A DNA stretch of 64,000 bases from a virus. A model generated the notes under the pieces. That model had not been told where the DNA came from. It was given only the letters and a program-made list of their open reading frames with translations, and ran no database searches. Both the position numbers and the translations under genes were made by a program. The stretch is from positions 1 to 64,000 of IMG/VR virus record IMGVR_UViG_3300028569_002417; one strand, given 5' to 3'. Below, piece after piece: positions 30,775-39,713 of this stretch (positions are counted from its first letter, which is position 1; each line of letters begins with the position of its first letter).

Positions 30775-31530
30775 ATGAAAATAACCCGTCCAGTAATTAA
30801 GATTACGAATGATAAGTGGTCGCTGAAAGACTGGATTATTTCAAATTTTCCAGAAGGTTATGAGGAAATGACATATGTCGAACCTTACGGAGGAACTGTT
30901 GATTTACTTTTCACAAAGAAAAAATCAAAGTTTGAAATAATAAACGATCAAAACCTTGAAATAATCAATATTTACAGGGCAATAAGAGACGAATCAGCAG
31001 AATTAATTAAAAGAATCAATTCTCTCAAATGCACACCAGAATCATTCGATAAAGTAATTAAAAAACAACAATTTGAAGATTACCTCGATCAAGCCACAAG
31101 TGACTTAATCCTAAGAAAATTGAGCAAAGGTGGTCTTAAACAAAAATTCCAAAAACCAAGTAATCTTGAAAGTTGGAAAAGCAGTGTCAAAAGCCTAACA
31201 GAATATTCCACAAGAATAAAAGATGTTTACATTACGAACAAACAAGCTTTGGACATTATCCATGCTTTCAACACAAAAGATTCTTTGATATATTGTGATC
31301 CTCCTTATCTTCATGAGAATAAAGTTTCAAAATCAGTTTACAGTAGTGAAATGACACCAGAATGTCACATAAAATTGTATCATGTGTTACAAGATTTCAA
31401 AGGTAAAGTCATATTGAGCGGTTGCACTTCACCTTTGTATAATCGTCTTTATAAAAATTGGAATATTGAAAAAAAGAGAATAGATAAAGACAAGAGTAAA
31501 CAGACCGAAATCATTTGGAAAAATTTTTAG
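30775..31530 (+). CDS. Dam-type (D12 class) N6-adenine DNA methyltransferase
   Basis: 251 aa. Y-V-E-P-Y-G-G-T near residue 38 is the SAM-binding motif I variant of D12 enzymes and L-I-Y-C-D-P-P-Y near 170 is the catalytic DPPY motif. N-D-Q-N-L-E-I-I-N-I-Y matches the D12 family. It would methylate adenine, possibly to protect phage DNA. ATG preferred over the upstream TTG because of AGAGG spacing. Confidence 0.85.
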   Translation: MKITRPVIKITNDKWSLKDWIISNFPEGYEEMTYVEPYGGTVDLLFTKKKSKFEIINDQNLEIINIYRAIRDESAELIKRINSLKCTPESFDKVIKKQQFEDYLDQATSDLILRKLSKGGLKQKFQKPSNLESWKSSVKSLTEYSTRIKDVYITNKQALDIIHAFNTKDSLIYCDPPYLHENKVSKSVYSSEMTPECHIKLYHVLQDFKGKVILSGCTSPLYNRLYKNWNIEKKRIDKDKSKQTEIIWKNF

Positions 31531-31540
31531 GTATAAAAAA

Positions 31541-31774
31541 ATGAAATGTGAAATGCCTGATTGTCAGAACGAAAGCTTAAAAAAAGTTTCCAAAAGTGGA
31601 ATTTTTTATGGAGTTTGCTTAGATGACCACACGATTATGGTGTGTAATGACCATACTATCAATGAAATTAATGAGCTTATCAATAACTCATGTAATGAAA
31701 AATCTTTAGATCAACAAATGTGTAATCCATTTGCTGATTCTTTATTGTTAAAGAAATCAAGGAATTTTGTCTAA
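31541..31774 (+). CDS. Small Cys/His zinc-finger-like protein
   Basis: 77 aa. C-E-M-P-D-C near the N-terminus, V-C-L-D-D-H and V-C-N-D-H suggest a treble-clef-like metal site. 10 nt after the methylase. No further call. Confidence 0.55.
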   Translation: MKCEMPDCQNESLKKVSKSGIFYGVCLDDHTIMVCNDHTINEINELINNSCNEKSLDQQMCNPFADSLLLKKSRNFV

Positions 31775-31781
31775 ATAATTT
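31771..31781 (+). promoter_or_regulatory. T4-type late promoter motif abutting start codon
   Basis: CTAAATAATTT directly before the ATG at 31782; overlaps the stop of the previous gene. Confidence 0.5.
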
Positions 31782-31973
31782 ATGAAACTTAGCTTCAAAG
31801 AATTCATGTCAAAAGATCAGCCAAAAAGCACGACAGATTTGCGTAATGACGGAATGACTATTGATTTTGAAGGCGAAGATTCAAAAAACAAACCACCAAT
31901 AAAATCGAAAAAAATATCAGGACTAAATCCTGATAAGATGTACGGAAAAAGGAAGAAAAATGAGCTTCCGTAA
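31782..31973 (+). CDS. Small tagged basic protein
   Basis: 63 aa. M-K-L-S-F-K-E-F-M-S-K-D fits the F-x-x-F-hydrophobic targeting pattern but lacks a clear (L/I)xE. Lys-rich C-terminal half. No Shine-Dalgarno sequence; starts on a late motif. Overlaps the next gene by 14 nt. Confidence 0.5.
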   Translation: MKLSFKEFMSKDQPKSTTDLRNDGMTIDFEGEDSKNKPPIKSKKISGLNPDKMYGKRKKNELP

Positions 31974-32286
31974 ACTTTGGGAAAACATGAATTCGGATAA
32001 GGGCAATAGGCAACCACAAGAGGTTGATGAGTCTGCACTTACCGCAATAAAAAGTGGAATTGGAGTAAATGAAACCTTTTGGAGTGATTTCATTCAGGTT
32101 CTCAATAACTCTGAAGGTCTTTCTGTATTGCTTGATGTGCCTATAGATGAAATAAGCACTTGGCGCAAAAAAATAGAAAATGCGATTGATGCAATTGAAG
32201 CTAGAGATGGCGAACTCAGTATAAAGAAAAATAAAAAAATTATGAAAACCAATCTTCCAGACGATGAAGATTTTGATGGTGCTTGA
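31960..32286 (+). CDS. Small tagged protein
   Basis: 108 aa. M-S-F-R-K-L-W-E-N-M resembles the tag. The body is helical, ending D-D-E-D-F-D-G-A. It lies between two tagged genes in the same frame-packed unit. Confidence 0.5.
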   Translation: MSFRKLWENMNSDKGNRQPQEVDESALTAIKSGIGVNETFWSDFIQVLNNSEGLSVLLDVPIDEISTWRKKIENAIDAIEARDGELSIKKNKKIMKTNLPDDEDFDGA

Positions 32287-32296
32287 AAGGCAAAAT

Positions 32297-32716
32297 ATGA
32301 TAAGTTTTCTTGATTACCTACAACTGCGTGAAGATGATGAAATGCAAGATGCTAGTCATCCTAGCAATGATGCAAATCAAATGCAGGCCGTTAATCCTCC
32401 TAGCGATATGCCAATGGATAAGGCATCTGGATCAGGAGATAAACCAGTTGTTCCGGGTGATGGTCACAGTGAAAAACGCTTAGAAGAACTTAAAAACAAA
32501 TTAAATCACTTTCTCAATGAAAAACTTTTACCTGCAATTAAACATGGAAAAGTAAGCAAAGAAGATGCAATGAAATTAGTTCAGACTGAAATTTCAGCAT
32601 TTTCTAACTTAATTGGTATGGACGCTGCGAGTGGTAATGAAACTAGCAAAAACGCCATGGCGACTAACTCTGAACCTTTATCGCCTGTTCCTAACCAACC
32701 TACAGCAAATGGGTAA
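32297..32716 (+). CDS. Tagged acidic, disordered protein
   Basis: 139 aa from the ATG at 32297 (AAAGG upstream). M-I-S-F-L-D-Y-L-Q-L-R-E-D matches the T4 leader with cleavage after L-R-E. The body has one helical segment (L-K-N-K-L-N-H-F-L-N-E-K) amid Pro/Ser/Asn-rich linkers. Size and leader resemble a prohead core or internal protein. Confidence 0.6.
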   Translation: MISFLDYLQLREDDEMQDASHPSNDANQMQAVNPPSDMPMDKASGSGDKPVVPGDGHSEKRLEELKNKLNHFLNEKLLPAIKHGKVSKEDAMKLVQTEISAFSNLIGMDAASGNETSKNAMATNSEPLSPVPNQPTANG

Positions 32717-32718
32717 TT

Positions 32719-33840
32719 ATGAGAAGAGAAAGAATCGTATCAAGCGATCAAACAAGAAAAAAAATACAAGAAGCACTCAAGAGAAAAAATAACTTGGCTC
32801 TTCCGGGTGGAGTTGCTCCACCTGAAAAAATTCATGAATTAAGGAAAAACATAAATGTTGCAAACAAAAACAAAGATATGTTAAAACATGAACAAAAAAA
32901 AGTAACACATAGAATAGAAAGACCTCGTAATAATCCTATCAGGAGGCCAACAACTCAATATCTTACAAAAATAGAATCAGAAGTTACAAGATTATCTTTG
33001 CCAGAAAAAGGCAGTTTCAATGCTGGCTTGGTTGATTTAGGGGACAAATATCTTCTTGTTTATCGTCCCGATGAAATTGAACTAATAGCCTGTTTTTTAA
33101 CATATGACTATGTTGTTGTTCCAAATTCATTCTATAAATTCAAACTTCTTTATGTTTCTGACCCAAGATTAATTATAACTCCAGATAAAAAAGTATTGAT
33201 GTCTTATTCAAGATATACTTTCAACAATAATAATGAAAATATTGAAGGAAATATAATCATGGATTTGAATAAATCCAATAATGATATATTTCAAGGAGAA
33301 ACAATATCAATTAGTCCTAAGTCTATAGGAAGACAGAAAAATTGGATGCCTTTTATTCATGAGGAAAAATTATATTTTATAGCGCATGTTTGCCCTCATG
33401 TCATATATGAGGTTGATTGGAATGGCGAAAAAGAATCAGCTATTGTTCATATGGTCAATTGGAGACACAATTGGTTTTTGAATGAAGAACTTCGTGGCAA
33501 TACAAATGCAATAATGTTGGAAGACGGTAATTATCTTTGCACATTTCACACTGCTATGAGGAAAGGATCATGTAGTTTTTATGACAATGGAGCTTATATT
33601 TTTGAAGGAAAACCTCCTTTCAAACCTTTAGAATGCGGCCACAGAACTTATTTAAGAGCAGAGGCTGCTAAAGAGAAACATTTTAGAAAATCAGGAATAA
33701 TTATTTGCACATTTCCAATAAGCATGACTACAAAAGATAATAAATTGATAATAAGTTATGGCGATAATGATTCATGTGTAAAAATTATGGAAACGACAAT
33801 CGATGAAATGAAAAAAACCATGTCTAAAATTGGATGTTAA
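32719..33840 (+). CDS. GH130-like beta-propeller protein
   Basis: 373 aa. After a basic N-terminal 90 residues there is a propeller: F-N-A-G-L-V-D-L, L-L-V-Y-R-P-D, D-P-R-L-I, K-N-W-M-P-F-I-H, R-G-N-T-N-A-I, C-T-F-H-T-A. These fit mannosyl-phosphorylase/mannosidase GH130-like proteins. The catalytic assignment is uncertain. It is followed directly by a GT2-like glycosyltransferase. Confidence 0.55.
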   Translation: MRRERIVSSDQTRKKIQEALKRKNNLALPGGVAPPEKIHELRKNINVANKNKDMLKHEQKKVTHRIERPRNNPIRRPTTQYLTKIESEVTRLSLPEKGSFNAGLVDLGDKYLLVYRPDEIELIACFLTYDYVVVPNSFYKFKLLYVSDPRLIITPDKKVLMSYSRYTFNNNNENIEGNIIMDLNKSNNDIFQGETISISPKSIGRQKNWMPFIHEEKLYFIAHVCPHVIYEVDWNGEKESAIVHMVNWRHNWFLNEELRGNTNAIMLEDGNYLCTFHTAMRKGSCSFYDNGAYIFEGKPPFKPLECGHRTYLRAEAAKEKHFRKSGIIICTFPISMTTKDNKLIISYGDNDSCVKIMETTIDEMKKTMSKIGC

Positions 33841-34905
33841 ATGCTTATGCACTATGTTCACAAAATATCACTGATGATTCACACAGCATCTTATGATGAT
33901 TTTTTAGAAAGTCAAGGAATTCCTAGTTATTTCACTGCTCTTCTAAAGAATTTAAGTCAACAAACCATCAAAGAGTTTGAACTTGTTTATGTTGATACTT
34001 TTTATGAGGACAACAAAGAAAAATTTGATAGTTTACTTCCCGGTCTGAAGTTTATTGTCAAACATGTTCCTGTTCATAAAGATCACAGATACTGGTATGA
34101 CAAAGGATACACATATATTTCAGCAGCAAAGAACACAGGCATATTACATGCTGATGGTGAAATTTGTGTTACTTGCGATGATGCAGAATTTTTCCCAAGT
34201 GATTTTCTAGAGACATATTTGAAACATTACAGAAGAGGATGTTTCATGTTTGGAATGCATCATCGCATGAAAAACATTAAAACAGAAAATGGAATACCAG
34301 TTTTTCCAATTACCGGCGAATTTTATATCAATGATCATAGATTCAGCGCAATCCAAGCGCAAATTCATAAACATAAAAATGGTAGTTGGGGATTCGCAGG
34401 AACAAGTTTTAATCTCCAAGACGCTTTAACTTTGAATGGATTCAATGAAAGAATGGATGGATGCAAAAGTCTTGAAGATTGTGATTTTGGTAATCGCCTG
34501 CAATTATTAGGAAGAGAGTTCGTTCAAGACAAAAATGGAATTTTTTACATCGTTGACCATCCAAGTTACAGCGAAATGAAGCCAACTAATTGGGAAATTG
34601 GTTCTGATGGTCAAAAAGAAAATATTCAAATTAAACAGAATAAGAAAAAAATTGATAATCTTATTGCAGTTGAAAATTTTGGAGTATTTAAGTGTTCTAC
34701 TGAACTCAATGAAATTAGGGCTAATTCTGAACCTATTACAAATAAGCATTTGGAAATTATCAAGAGAGAAACTTTACGCTACAGGAATTTTGATCCTTTG
34801 GCTCCAGACAATGCAGAAAAATTTGAAATTTGGAAAAATGTTCCGACATTTGATCTGACACAACAAAGAAAAGAACTTAGAAGTTCTTCTGAATGGAGAT
34901 GGTGA
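33841..34905 (+). CDS. GT2-like glycosyltransferase
   Basis: 354 aa. F-E-L-V-Y-V-D near residue 46-52, A-A-K-N-T-G-I-L-H-A-D-G-E near 98, and C-V-T-C-D-D-A-E-F-F near 111 (the DxD-type motif) give a GT-A fold. G-F-A-G-T-S-F and L-E-D-C-D-F-G near 220 match the GT2 acceptor region. The C-terminal 90 residues are unassigned. Confidence 0.7.
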   Translation: MLMHYVHKISLMIHTASYDDFLESQGIPSYFTALLKNLSQQTIKEFELVYVDTFYEDNKEKFDSLLPGLKFIVKHVPVHKDHRYWYDKGYTYISAAKNTGILHADGEICVTCDDAEFFPSDFLETYLKHYRRGCFMFGMHHRMKNIKTENGIPVFPITGEFYINDHRFSAIQAQIHKHKNGSWGFAGTSFNLQDALTLNGFNERMDGCKSLEDCDFGNRLQLLGREFVQDKNGIFYIVDHPSYSEMKPTNWEIGSDGQKENIQIKQNKKKIDNLIAVENFGVFKCSTELNEIRANSEPITNKHLEIIKRETLRYRNFDPLAPDNAEKFEIWKNVPTFDLTQQRKELRSSSEWRW

Positions 34906-35528
34906 TGGATATCAATAGTTTTTTAGAAACACATCTTCCTACTATTGAGGGATGGTGTGAAAAAGACAAAGCTCTTAAGTTGTATGACATCATAAGAGAA
35001 GTCAAACCTGATTTATGTGTAGAAATCGGTGTTTTTGGTGGGTCATCATTGATTCCTCAAGCTTTGGCTCTTAAACATAACAACAAAGGAACAATTGCTG
35101 GAATTGATCCATGGAGCAATAATTCTGCGATTGAAGAAATGGAAAACTTTGCCAATAAAAATTGGTGGGGACAAGTTGATCTTCAAGGTGTGTATGATAG
35201 ATTTTTGAATAAACTGAATATTTATGAAGTTGAGCAATTTTGCAAAATTATAAGAAAAAAATCTAATCAAGCTGTTTCTAGATTTGATGATTCAAGTATT
35301 GATGTTTTGCACATTGATGGAAACCATTGTGAAAAGCTTGCTTATGAAGATTCAGTAATGTATTATCCAAAAGTAAAGATTGGTGGTTATATTTTCTTTG
35401 ATGATATTGGATGGACAGAAAATTCAAAAACCATATCGACAGAAAAGGGTTTGAATTTTTTAATGCAATATTGTGAAAAGATCTGTTTGGTGGGAAAAGA
35501 TTGCATGGTTTTGAAAAAGGTAAAATAA
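34905..35528 (+). CDS. Class I SAM methyltransferase (Methyltransf_24 type)
   Basis: 207 aa from the ATG at 34905, chosen among three clustered ATGs because GGAG is 6 nt upstream; it overlaps the previous TGA (TGATG). L-C-V-E-I-G-V-F-G-G-S-S near residue 34-45, I-A-G-I-D-P-W near 62, and V-L-H-I-D-G-N-H near 132 match sugar-type O-methyltransferases. Confidence 0.7.
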   Translation: MDINSFLETHLPTIEGWCEKDKALKLYDIIREVKPDLCVEIGVFGGSSLIPQALALKHNNKGTIAGIDPWSNNSAIEEMENFANKNWWGQVDLQGVYDRFLNKLNIYEVEQFCKIIRKKSNQAVSRFDDSSIDVLHIDGNHCEKLAYEDSVMYYPKVKIGGYIFFDDIGWTENSKTISTEKGLNFLMQYCEKICLVGKDCMVLKKVK

Positions 35529-35569
35529 TATCTTGCTTGAAAAGAGTAAATAGGTGACAGGAGGCAATC

Positions 35570-36004
35570 GTGAAAAAGAATCTTACATCAATTGAAATTC
35601 AAGATGATTTGACTAAATTGAACACATTCCTTGAAGATACTAAGCAAAAGTGGGATGTAGAAAATCCACAGCCGAAATCATGGTTTGACAAGAATAAAGT
35701 TTATTTGGTTAAAACAACAAAATTTCTTATTTCCTGTACTGATCAATTAATTAATTTAGTTCAGACTTTTGCAGCTGCTGGCCCAAATAAAAAGATTGCT
35801 GTTTTAGCTATTTCAACACAAATATTTGATTACATAGTTGCCAAAGCTTTTCCTATTTGGATTTCTCCATTTGTGCCAATGATCAAACAAATAGTTATTA
35901 CTATTATCATTAGCAATCTTATTGAATTCATTGTTGCTAAATACAAAGAAGGGTCATGGAATATGGAGAAAAAAAATGAGCCAATTGAACCAACAACAAC
36001 CTGA
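35570..36004 (+). CDS. Small membrane protein, holin-like (GTG start)
   Basis: 144 aa with a GTG start supported by AGGAGG 6 nt upstream. Residues about 70-90 and 100-123 form hydrophobic segments, with Lys/Glu-rich ends, as in many holins; the first third is amphipathic. Its 3' end overlaps the subtilisin gene by 29 nt, implying joint expression. The holin role is inference. Confidence 0.45.
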   Translation: MKKNLTSIEIQDDLTKLNTFLEDTKQKWDVENPQPKSWFDKNKVYLVKTTKFLISCTDQLINLVQTFAAAGPNKKIAVLAISTQIFDYIVAKAFPIWISPFVPMIKQIVITIIISNLIEFIVAKYKEGSWNMEKKNEPIEPTTT

Positions 36005-36938
36005 TAAAATTAGTCTTTTACCTTTTATTCGTGAAGATATTGCAAGTGCTCAAGAGGTAAGGCAAAAATCTGGCTGGGAGATTACGGCTTTTAATTTGCC
36101 ACAAGCTTGGAAAACAAGTCAGGGAGAAGGAGTTGTTGTAGCTGTTCTCGACACTGGCTGCGATATCAATCACGATGATCTTCGTGATAATCTTTTGACT
36201 GGAAAAAATTTCCTTAATCCATCTAGTCCTCCGATTGATGGCAATGGTCATGGAACTCATATTGCAGGAACAATTTGTGCTCTTGACAATGAATTTGGAA
36301 TAGTTGGCGTTGCTCCAAAAGCAAAAGTTATGCCAGTAAAGGTTCTTGACGATCAGGGATCTGGCAATCTTCCAGTAGTGGCAGAAGGGATTCGTTGGTC
36401 AGTGGATCAAGGAGTTGACTTTATTGTCATGTCTTTAGGTTCACCAAATCCAACTCCCGTAATTTATGATGCTATTATGTACGCTGCAAGTAAAGGAGTG
36501 GTTACTTGGTGCGCTGCTGGAAATGCTGGTAAAACGAGACAAATTTTTTATCCTGCTGCTTATCCAGAATGCATTGGAATAGGCGCAATTGATGAAAGCA
36601 TGCATAGGGCTAATTTTAGTTGCACTGGTCCTGATTTAGACTTTATGGCTCCGGGAGTCAAGATACTTAGTACCGTTCCTACTAATTGGTATTCTGTTCT
36701 TTCCGGTACTTCTATGGCAACGCCTTTTGCTGCTGGAGTGGCTTGCCTTTTGCTTTCACACAAAAGAAAATATAACTTGTCTATAAACCTTAGGAACGCT
36801 CAAGATTATATGGACATGCTTAGAAACTATACTATTCCAACTAATGATCCTAAATTCGCTGGTCAAAGGTTTTTAGAAGGATTTGGAATTATCGATCCAC
36901 GCAAAGTTAATGAATGGTTATCTCAACAACATTCTTAA
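35976..36938 (+). CDS. Intracellular-subtilisin-like serine protease (S8)
   Basis: 320 aa. Complete triad: V-L-D-T-G-C-D near residue 57, G-H-G-T-H-I-A-G near 93, and S-G-T-S-M-A-T-P near 245, plus oxyanion A-A-G-N-A-G near 180. No signal peptide. N-terminal I-S-L-L-P-F-I-R resembles the L-I-P-Y inhibitory prosegment of Bacillus intracellular subtilisins. A cytoplasmic, self-inhibited protease activated late is the natural reading. It is convergent with the 36935 gene. Confidence 0.85.
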   Translation: MSQLNQQQPDKISLLPFIREDIASAQEVRQKSGWEITAFNLPQAWKTSQGEGVVVAVLDTGCDINHDDLRDNLLTGKNFLNPSSPPIDGNGHGTHIAGTICALDNEFGIVGVAPKAKVMPVKVLDDQGSGNLPVVAEGIRWSVDQGVDFIVMSLGSPNPTPVIYDAIMYAASKGVVTWCAAGNAGKTRQIFYPAAYPECIGIGAIDESMHRANFSCTGPDLDFMAPGVKILSTVPTNWYSVLSGTSMATPFAAGVACLLLSHKRKYNLSINLRNAQDYMDMLRNYTIPTNDPKFAGQRFLEGFGIIDPRKVNEWLSQQHS

Positions 36939-37519
36939 TCTTTTTCTGGAAGTTTAGCTGGAGGCAATTCATAGAAAATATAATCTTGCTCTTGGCTTAG
37001 GCTTCCATATCCTTTGCCTTTCTTTTCACCATTTTTACCATCTTTTCCATTTCCTTTTTCGCCACCTTCTCCAGATTTTTCTCCTCTAACACCTTTTCCT
37101 TGTGCCATTTGTTTCATAACTTTTGTAAGTTTTTCATGCATATCTTCAGAATATGGAAGTTTATAGACTCTAGGCTGATTGATATTTTTATTTTTTGAGA
37201 AAGGGAATATACTATCTTCTTTATTTGATTCTACATCTTCAGTTGCCCAAATAAGAATTGCGCCTTTTTGATTTACATCATTTTTTGATGGTTCTTTAAC
37301 AAGAGCCCAATGCATTAGAAACTTTTCTGGTAGAGCTTGATCAACAGGCCAGCCAGCAAGTCCGCTAAGTGCAGCCCACATTCCTATGCTGAAATAAAGA
37401 GTCAGCGCAACAACAATAGCTTTAGCCCACCAATATCCTCTTCCTAATATAATGAACCAAAGACTAATTGAAATAATAATAATGAATGTTAAAGGAATGC
37501 CGATAGAATTTATGTCCAT
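36935..37519 (-). CDS. Two-TM membrane protein with Gly/Lys-rich tail
   Basis: 194 aa from the ATG at 37519. Two hydrophobic segments at about residues 6-27 and 33-55, then a soluble domain and a charged Gly/Lys/Glu-rich linker. Last gene of the channel operon, 7 nt after the TolR-like gene; probably an accessory subunit. Not recognised. Confidence 0.5.
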   Translation of the reverse strand: MDINSIGIPLTFIIIISISLWFIILGRGYWWAKAIVVALTLYFSIGMWAALSGLAGWPVDQALPEKFLMHWALVKEPSKNDVNQKGAILIWATEDVESNKEDSIFPFSKNKNINQPRVYKLPYSEDMHEKLTKVMKQMAQGKGVRGEKSGEGGEKGNGKDGKNGEKKGKGYGSLSQEQDYIFYELPPAKLPEKD

Positions 37520-37526
37520 TTTATCC

Positions 37527-38159
37527 TCATGGTGCTGAAGGAACTTCAAAATTATGTCCATGCTTGCCAATCATTTTTCTCTGAATTGTATTTGATGATT
37601 CTATTTGACCATCTTTATTTAATTTGAATCTAATGATTGTTTTTTCTTCTCCTTGTGAATCCAAAGTGATTTGATTTATCATCAGAGTTTTCATTGAAGG
37701 ATTAATTTTATCTATCTGAACAGTTACAGGGCATGGTCTTTTATCATTCATTTTATAAGCATGTGCGTTGACGCAATATTCACCTGTGTGGAATCCACGA
37801 AAAGTAACGATCTCACGATTGTATGGATATTTAACAATTCCTTGTGGAGTTTCAACAGTATCATTTCTGAATCCAAGATCGTCACGATCAAGGTGCATCA
37901 ATCCTGATTCACGACTTCGGAAAAAGACTAAATTTCCGTTAGGATCTTCAATATACAAATCTATGTCATTATCCATGTCATCAGGCCAACTCATTGTTAC
38001 TATGAATTCAGCTTTGACTTCAACGCTTGATTTGCTGATGTCTTTATTTTGATTGATCATGGCGAAAGCTAGCACGAAAAGCGCAGCAAATGCCAAAAGC
38101 ATATTGAAAAGAAGGTCAAGGAATGATGTATTGCAACTATAAAGTTTTTTATTTCTCAT
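37527..38159 (-). CDS. TolR/ExbD/MotB-like protein with beta-sandwich periplasmic domain
   Basis: 210 aa. A short cytoplasmic N-terminus then T-S-F-L-D-L-L-F-N-M-L-L-A-F-A-A-L-F-V-L (residues 10-29). This resembles the D-x-x-x-x-L-L transmembrane helix of ExbD/TolR stators, with the conserved Asp at the membrane entry. Then N-D-I-D-L-Y-I-E-D-P-N-G-N near 65-77, a DUF2135/PPC-like beta-sandwich motif, instead of a peptidoglycan-binding domain. Overlaps the channel gene by 11 nt. Confidence 0.6.
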   Translation of the reverse strand: MRNKKLYSCNTSFLDLLFNMLLAFAALFVLAFAMINQNKDISKSSVEVKAEFIVTMSWPDDMDNDIDLYIEDPNGNLVFFRSRESGLMHLDRDDLGFRNDTVETPQGIVKYPYNREIVTFRGFHTGEYCVNAHAYKMNDKRPCPVTVQIDKINPSMKTLMINQITLDSQGEEKTIIRFKLNKDGQIESSNTIQRKMIGKHGHNFEVPSAP

Positions 38160-38673
38160 CCTGATTCCAATTTTTTATTTGAGGTTCGAGTTTATTGAGT
38201 TGTTGACTCATTATGAAAGCTTCCATTTTCAGCAATTGGCCGCACATCAGACCAACTAGTGTGGTGTAAAGTGCTGTGGCCATACTTTTGCCAAGTTCTG
38301 AAAGCAATCCTTGTATGGTTTGCTGATTAGAAACATCAAGTTTCTCGAATCCAGATAACATCATGACGAATCCAATAATGGTTCCAAGCATTCCTAGATT
38401 TAGGCACAACTCGCTTACGAACCAAATATTTTCTTCTTTTCTTGAAAAATGATCATATTTTTCCTGATCGATTGATTTGATTTTTTCAATACTAAAAATG
38501 TATTTTCCGCATTGAATGCTTGTGATGAAAAATATAATTAGAGTTGTTAGGCTCAAATAGCTAGCATCTTTTTCCCACAACAATTTTATAAAACCCAAAT
38601 AGGCGGCAAATATCGTTGCCACCACTACGAGGGTGAACATGAACCACCATTTAAGGAAAGCTTCAAATTTCAT
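38149..38673 (-). CDS. MotA/TolQ/ExbB-type proton channel protein
   Basis: 174 aa, three predicted TM helices. L-G-M-L-G-T-I-I-G-F-V-M-M-L near residue 93-106 and G-K-S-M-A-T-A-L-Y-T-T-L-V-G near 128-141 are the two conserved TolQ/ExbB/MotA channel helices. It is shorter than ExbB (about 240) and has only a small cytoplasmic loop. With the TolR-like partner it could make a 5:2 proton-driven motor. Very unusual in a phage. Confidence 0.7.
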   Translation of the reverse strand: MKFEAFLKWWFMFTLVVVATIFAAYLGFIKLLWEKDASYLSLTTLIIFFITSIQCGKYIFSIEKIKSIDQEKYDHFSRKEENIWFVSELCLNLGMLGTIIGFVMMLSGFEKLDVSNQQTIQGLLSELGKSMATALYTTLVGLMCGQLLKMEAFIMSQQLNKLEPQIKNWNQDEK

Positions 38674-39175
38674 CTGTCACCTTTTTAATTTTGAGTAATC
38701 TGATCTTTTCTTTCAGAAAAGCGGCTTTTTCATAATCTTCAACTACAACTGCTTCTTTGATTCTTTTCTCTAAATTGTTTATTTCATCTTCGACATTAAT
38801 TGATTTTTCTTCAGCGATGAAATTTTTAGGATTTTTGCCAATATGCTTTGTGCCAATCTGACACCTTTCGATCATGAATAAAACATATTTTCTAAAAGTT
38901 TCGTAGCATTGATCGCACCCGAATCTTGATTTTTCAAGAAGATCTTCATATGTAGCGCAACATTGATTGCATTTTTTAGAACTGCGGTGTTTAGCAGCAA
39001 CATTTTCTATAACATCCATTAGTATTTCTAATTTGGATTTAGCTTTTTTGTCAAATTCATAGTAAGCACATTTTTCGCAAACATTTTTTTGTACAGTTTC
39101 TGCGCCTTCCGTTTGCGAAATTGAAAAGGACTTGCTATTGGGGCAAGGAATGTTGGTTAGTGGGCAATTTTCCAT
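38663..39175 (-). CDS. McsA-like zinc-finger/UVR-motif protein
   Basis: 170 aa. Cys pairs C-P-L...C-P, C-E-K-C, C-N-Q-C-C and C-D-Q-C form zinc knuckles. The C-terminal 40 residues (L-E-K-R-I-K-E-A-V-V-V-E-D-Y-E-K-A-A-F-L) match the UVR motif shared by McsA, UvrB and UvrC. McsA activates the McsB arginine kinase in Firmicutes and related proteins act as stress adaptors. Role in this operon unknown. Confidence 0.65.
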   Translation of the reverse strand: MENCPLTNIPCPNSKSFSISQTEGAETVQKNVCEKCAYYEFDKKAKSKLEILMDVIENVAAKHRSSKKCNQCCATYEDLLEKSRFGCDQCYETFRKYVLFMIERCQIGTKHIGKNPKNFIAEEKSINVEDEINNLEKRIKEAVVVEDYEKAAFLKEKIRLLKIKKVTDEI

Positions 39176-39179
39176 TATG

Positions 39180-39704
39180 CTAATCCTTCTTTCCTTCTGC
39201 CAAGTGAAGTTCTTTCAACTTACGCCTGATCATCTTCTTTTCGTCTTCAGTTATTTCGCTCTTGAACTCCATTAACATTTTATCAGAAAAAGAAGCAAAT
39301 TGCGAAGTAAATTTTTTCCTAACTGACAAAAGTTCTTCTGCGTATTTCTTCACATCTTCTTTTTTAGCTATATTTGGATTTTCAGATGCATACTCTTTTT
39401 GATCAAATTTTTTCAGTTCCTCTTCCCAAGCCTTCTGCAATTTAACAGATTCTTGGCTCAATTGTTGAGCCAAGACAAACACGAATGTTGATTTGTGAAG
39501 AGGAGCAAAATCTTTGAATTTTTTTATTTCTCTTGTTTTTTTATTTGTTACTTCAATTTCATTCCAGTATTCTTCTGTGAAAACTTTAGAACTGAAATTC
39601 TTGTAAACATCAATTGCGTCCTTGTAATTTTGATGAGTAGCTCTTGCTTTATCAGGTTCTTGGAAACCAGAAAGAGCAAGCAAGACACAAAGAATGCTTA
39701 TCAT
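39180..39704 (-). CDS. Secreted helical protein
   Basis: 174 aa. N-terminal M-I-S-I-L-C-V-L-L-A-L-S-G signal-like segment, then almost wholly charged helices (coiled-coil-like). Four nt before the McsA-like gene. It might be a periplasmic partner of the channel, but nothing in it proves this. Confidence 0.5.
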   Translation of the reverse strand: MISILCVLLALSGFQEPDKARATHQNYKDAIDVYKNFSSKVFTEEYWNEIEVTNKKTREIKKFKDFAPLHKSTFVFVLAQQLSQESVKLQKAWEEELKKFDQKEYASENPNIAKKEDVKKYAEELLSVRKKFTSQFASFSDKMLMEFKSEITEDEKKMIRRKLKELHLAEGKKD

Positions 39705-39713
39705 TATAAACCT

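Noticed and set aside
36935-38673. Zorya-type defence system
   Set aside because: There is a channel pair but no ZorC/ZorD or ZorE effector, and the second protein lacks an OmpA-like domain.
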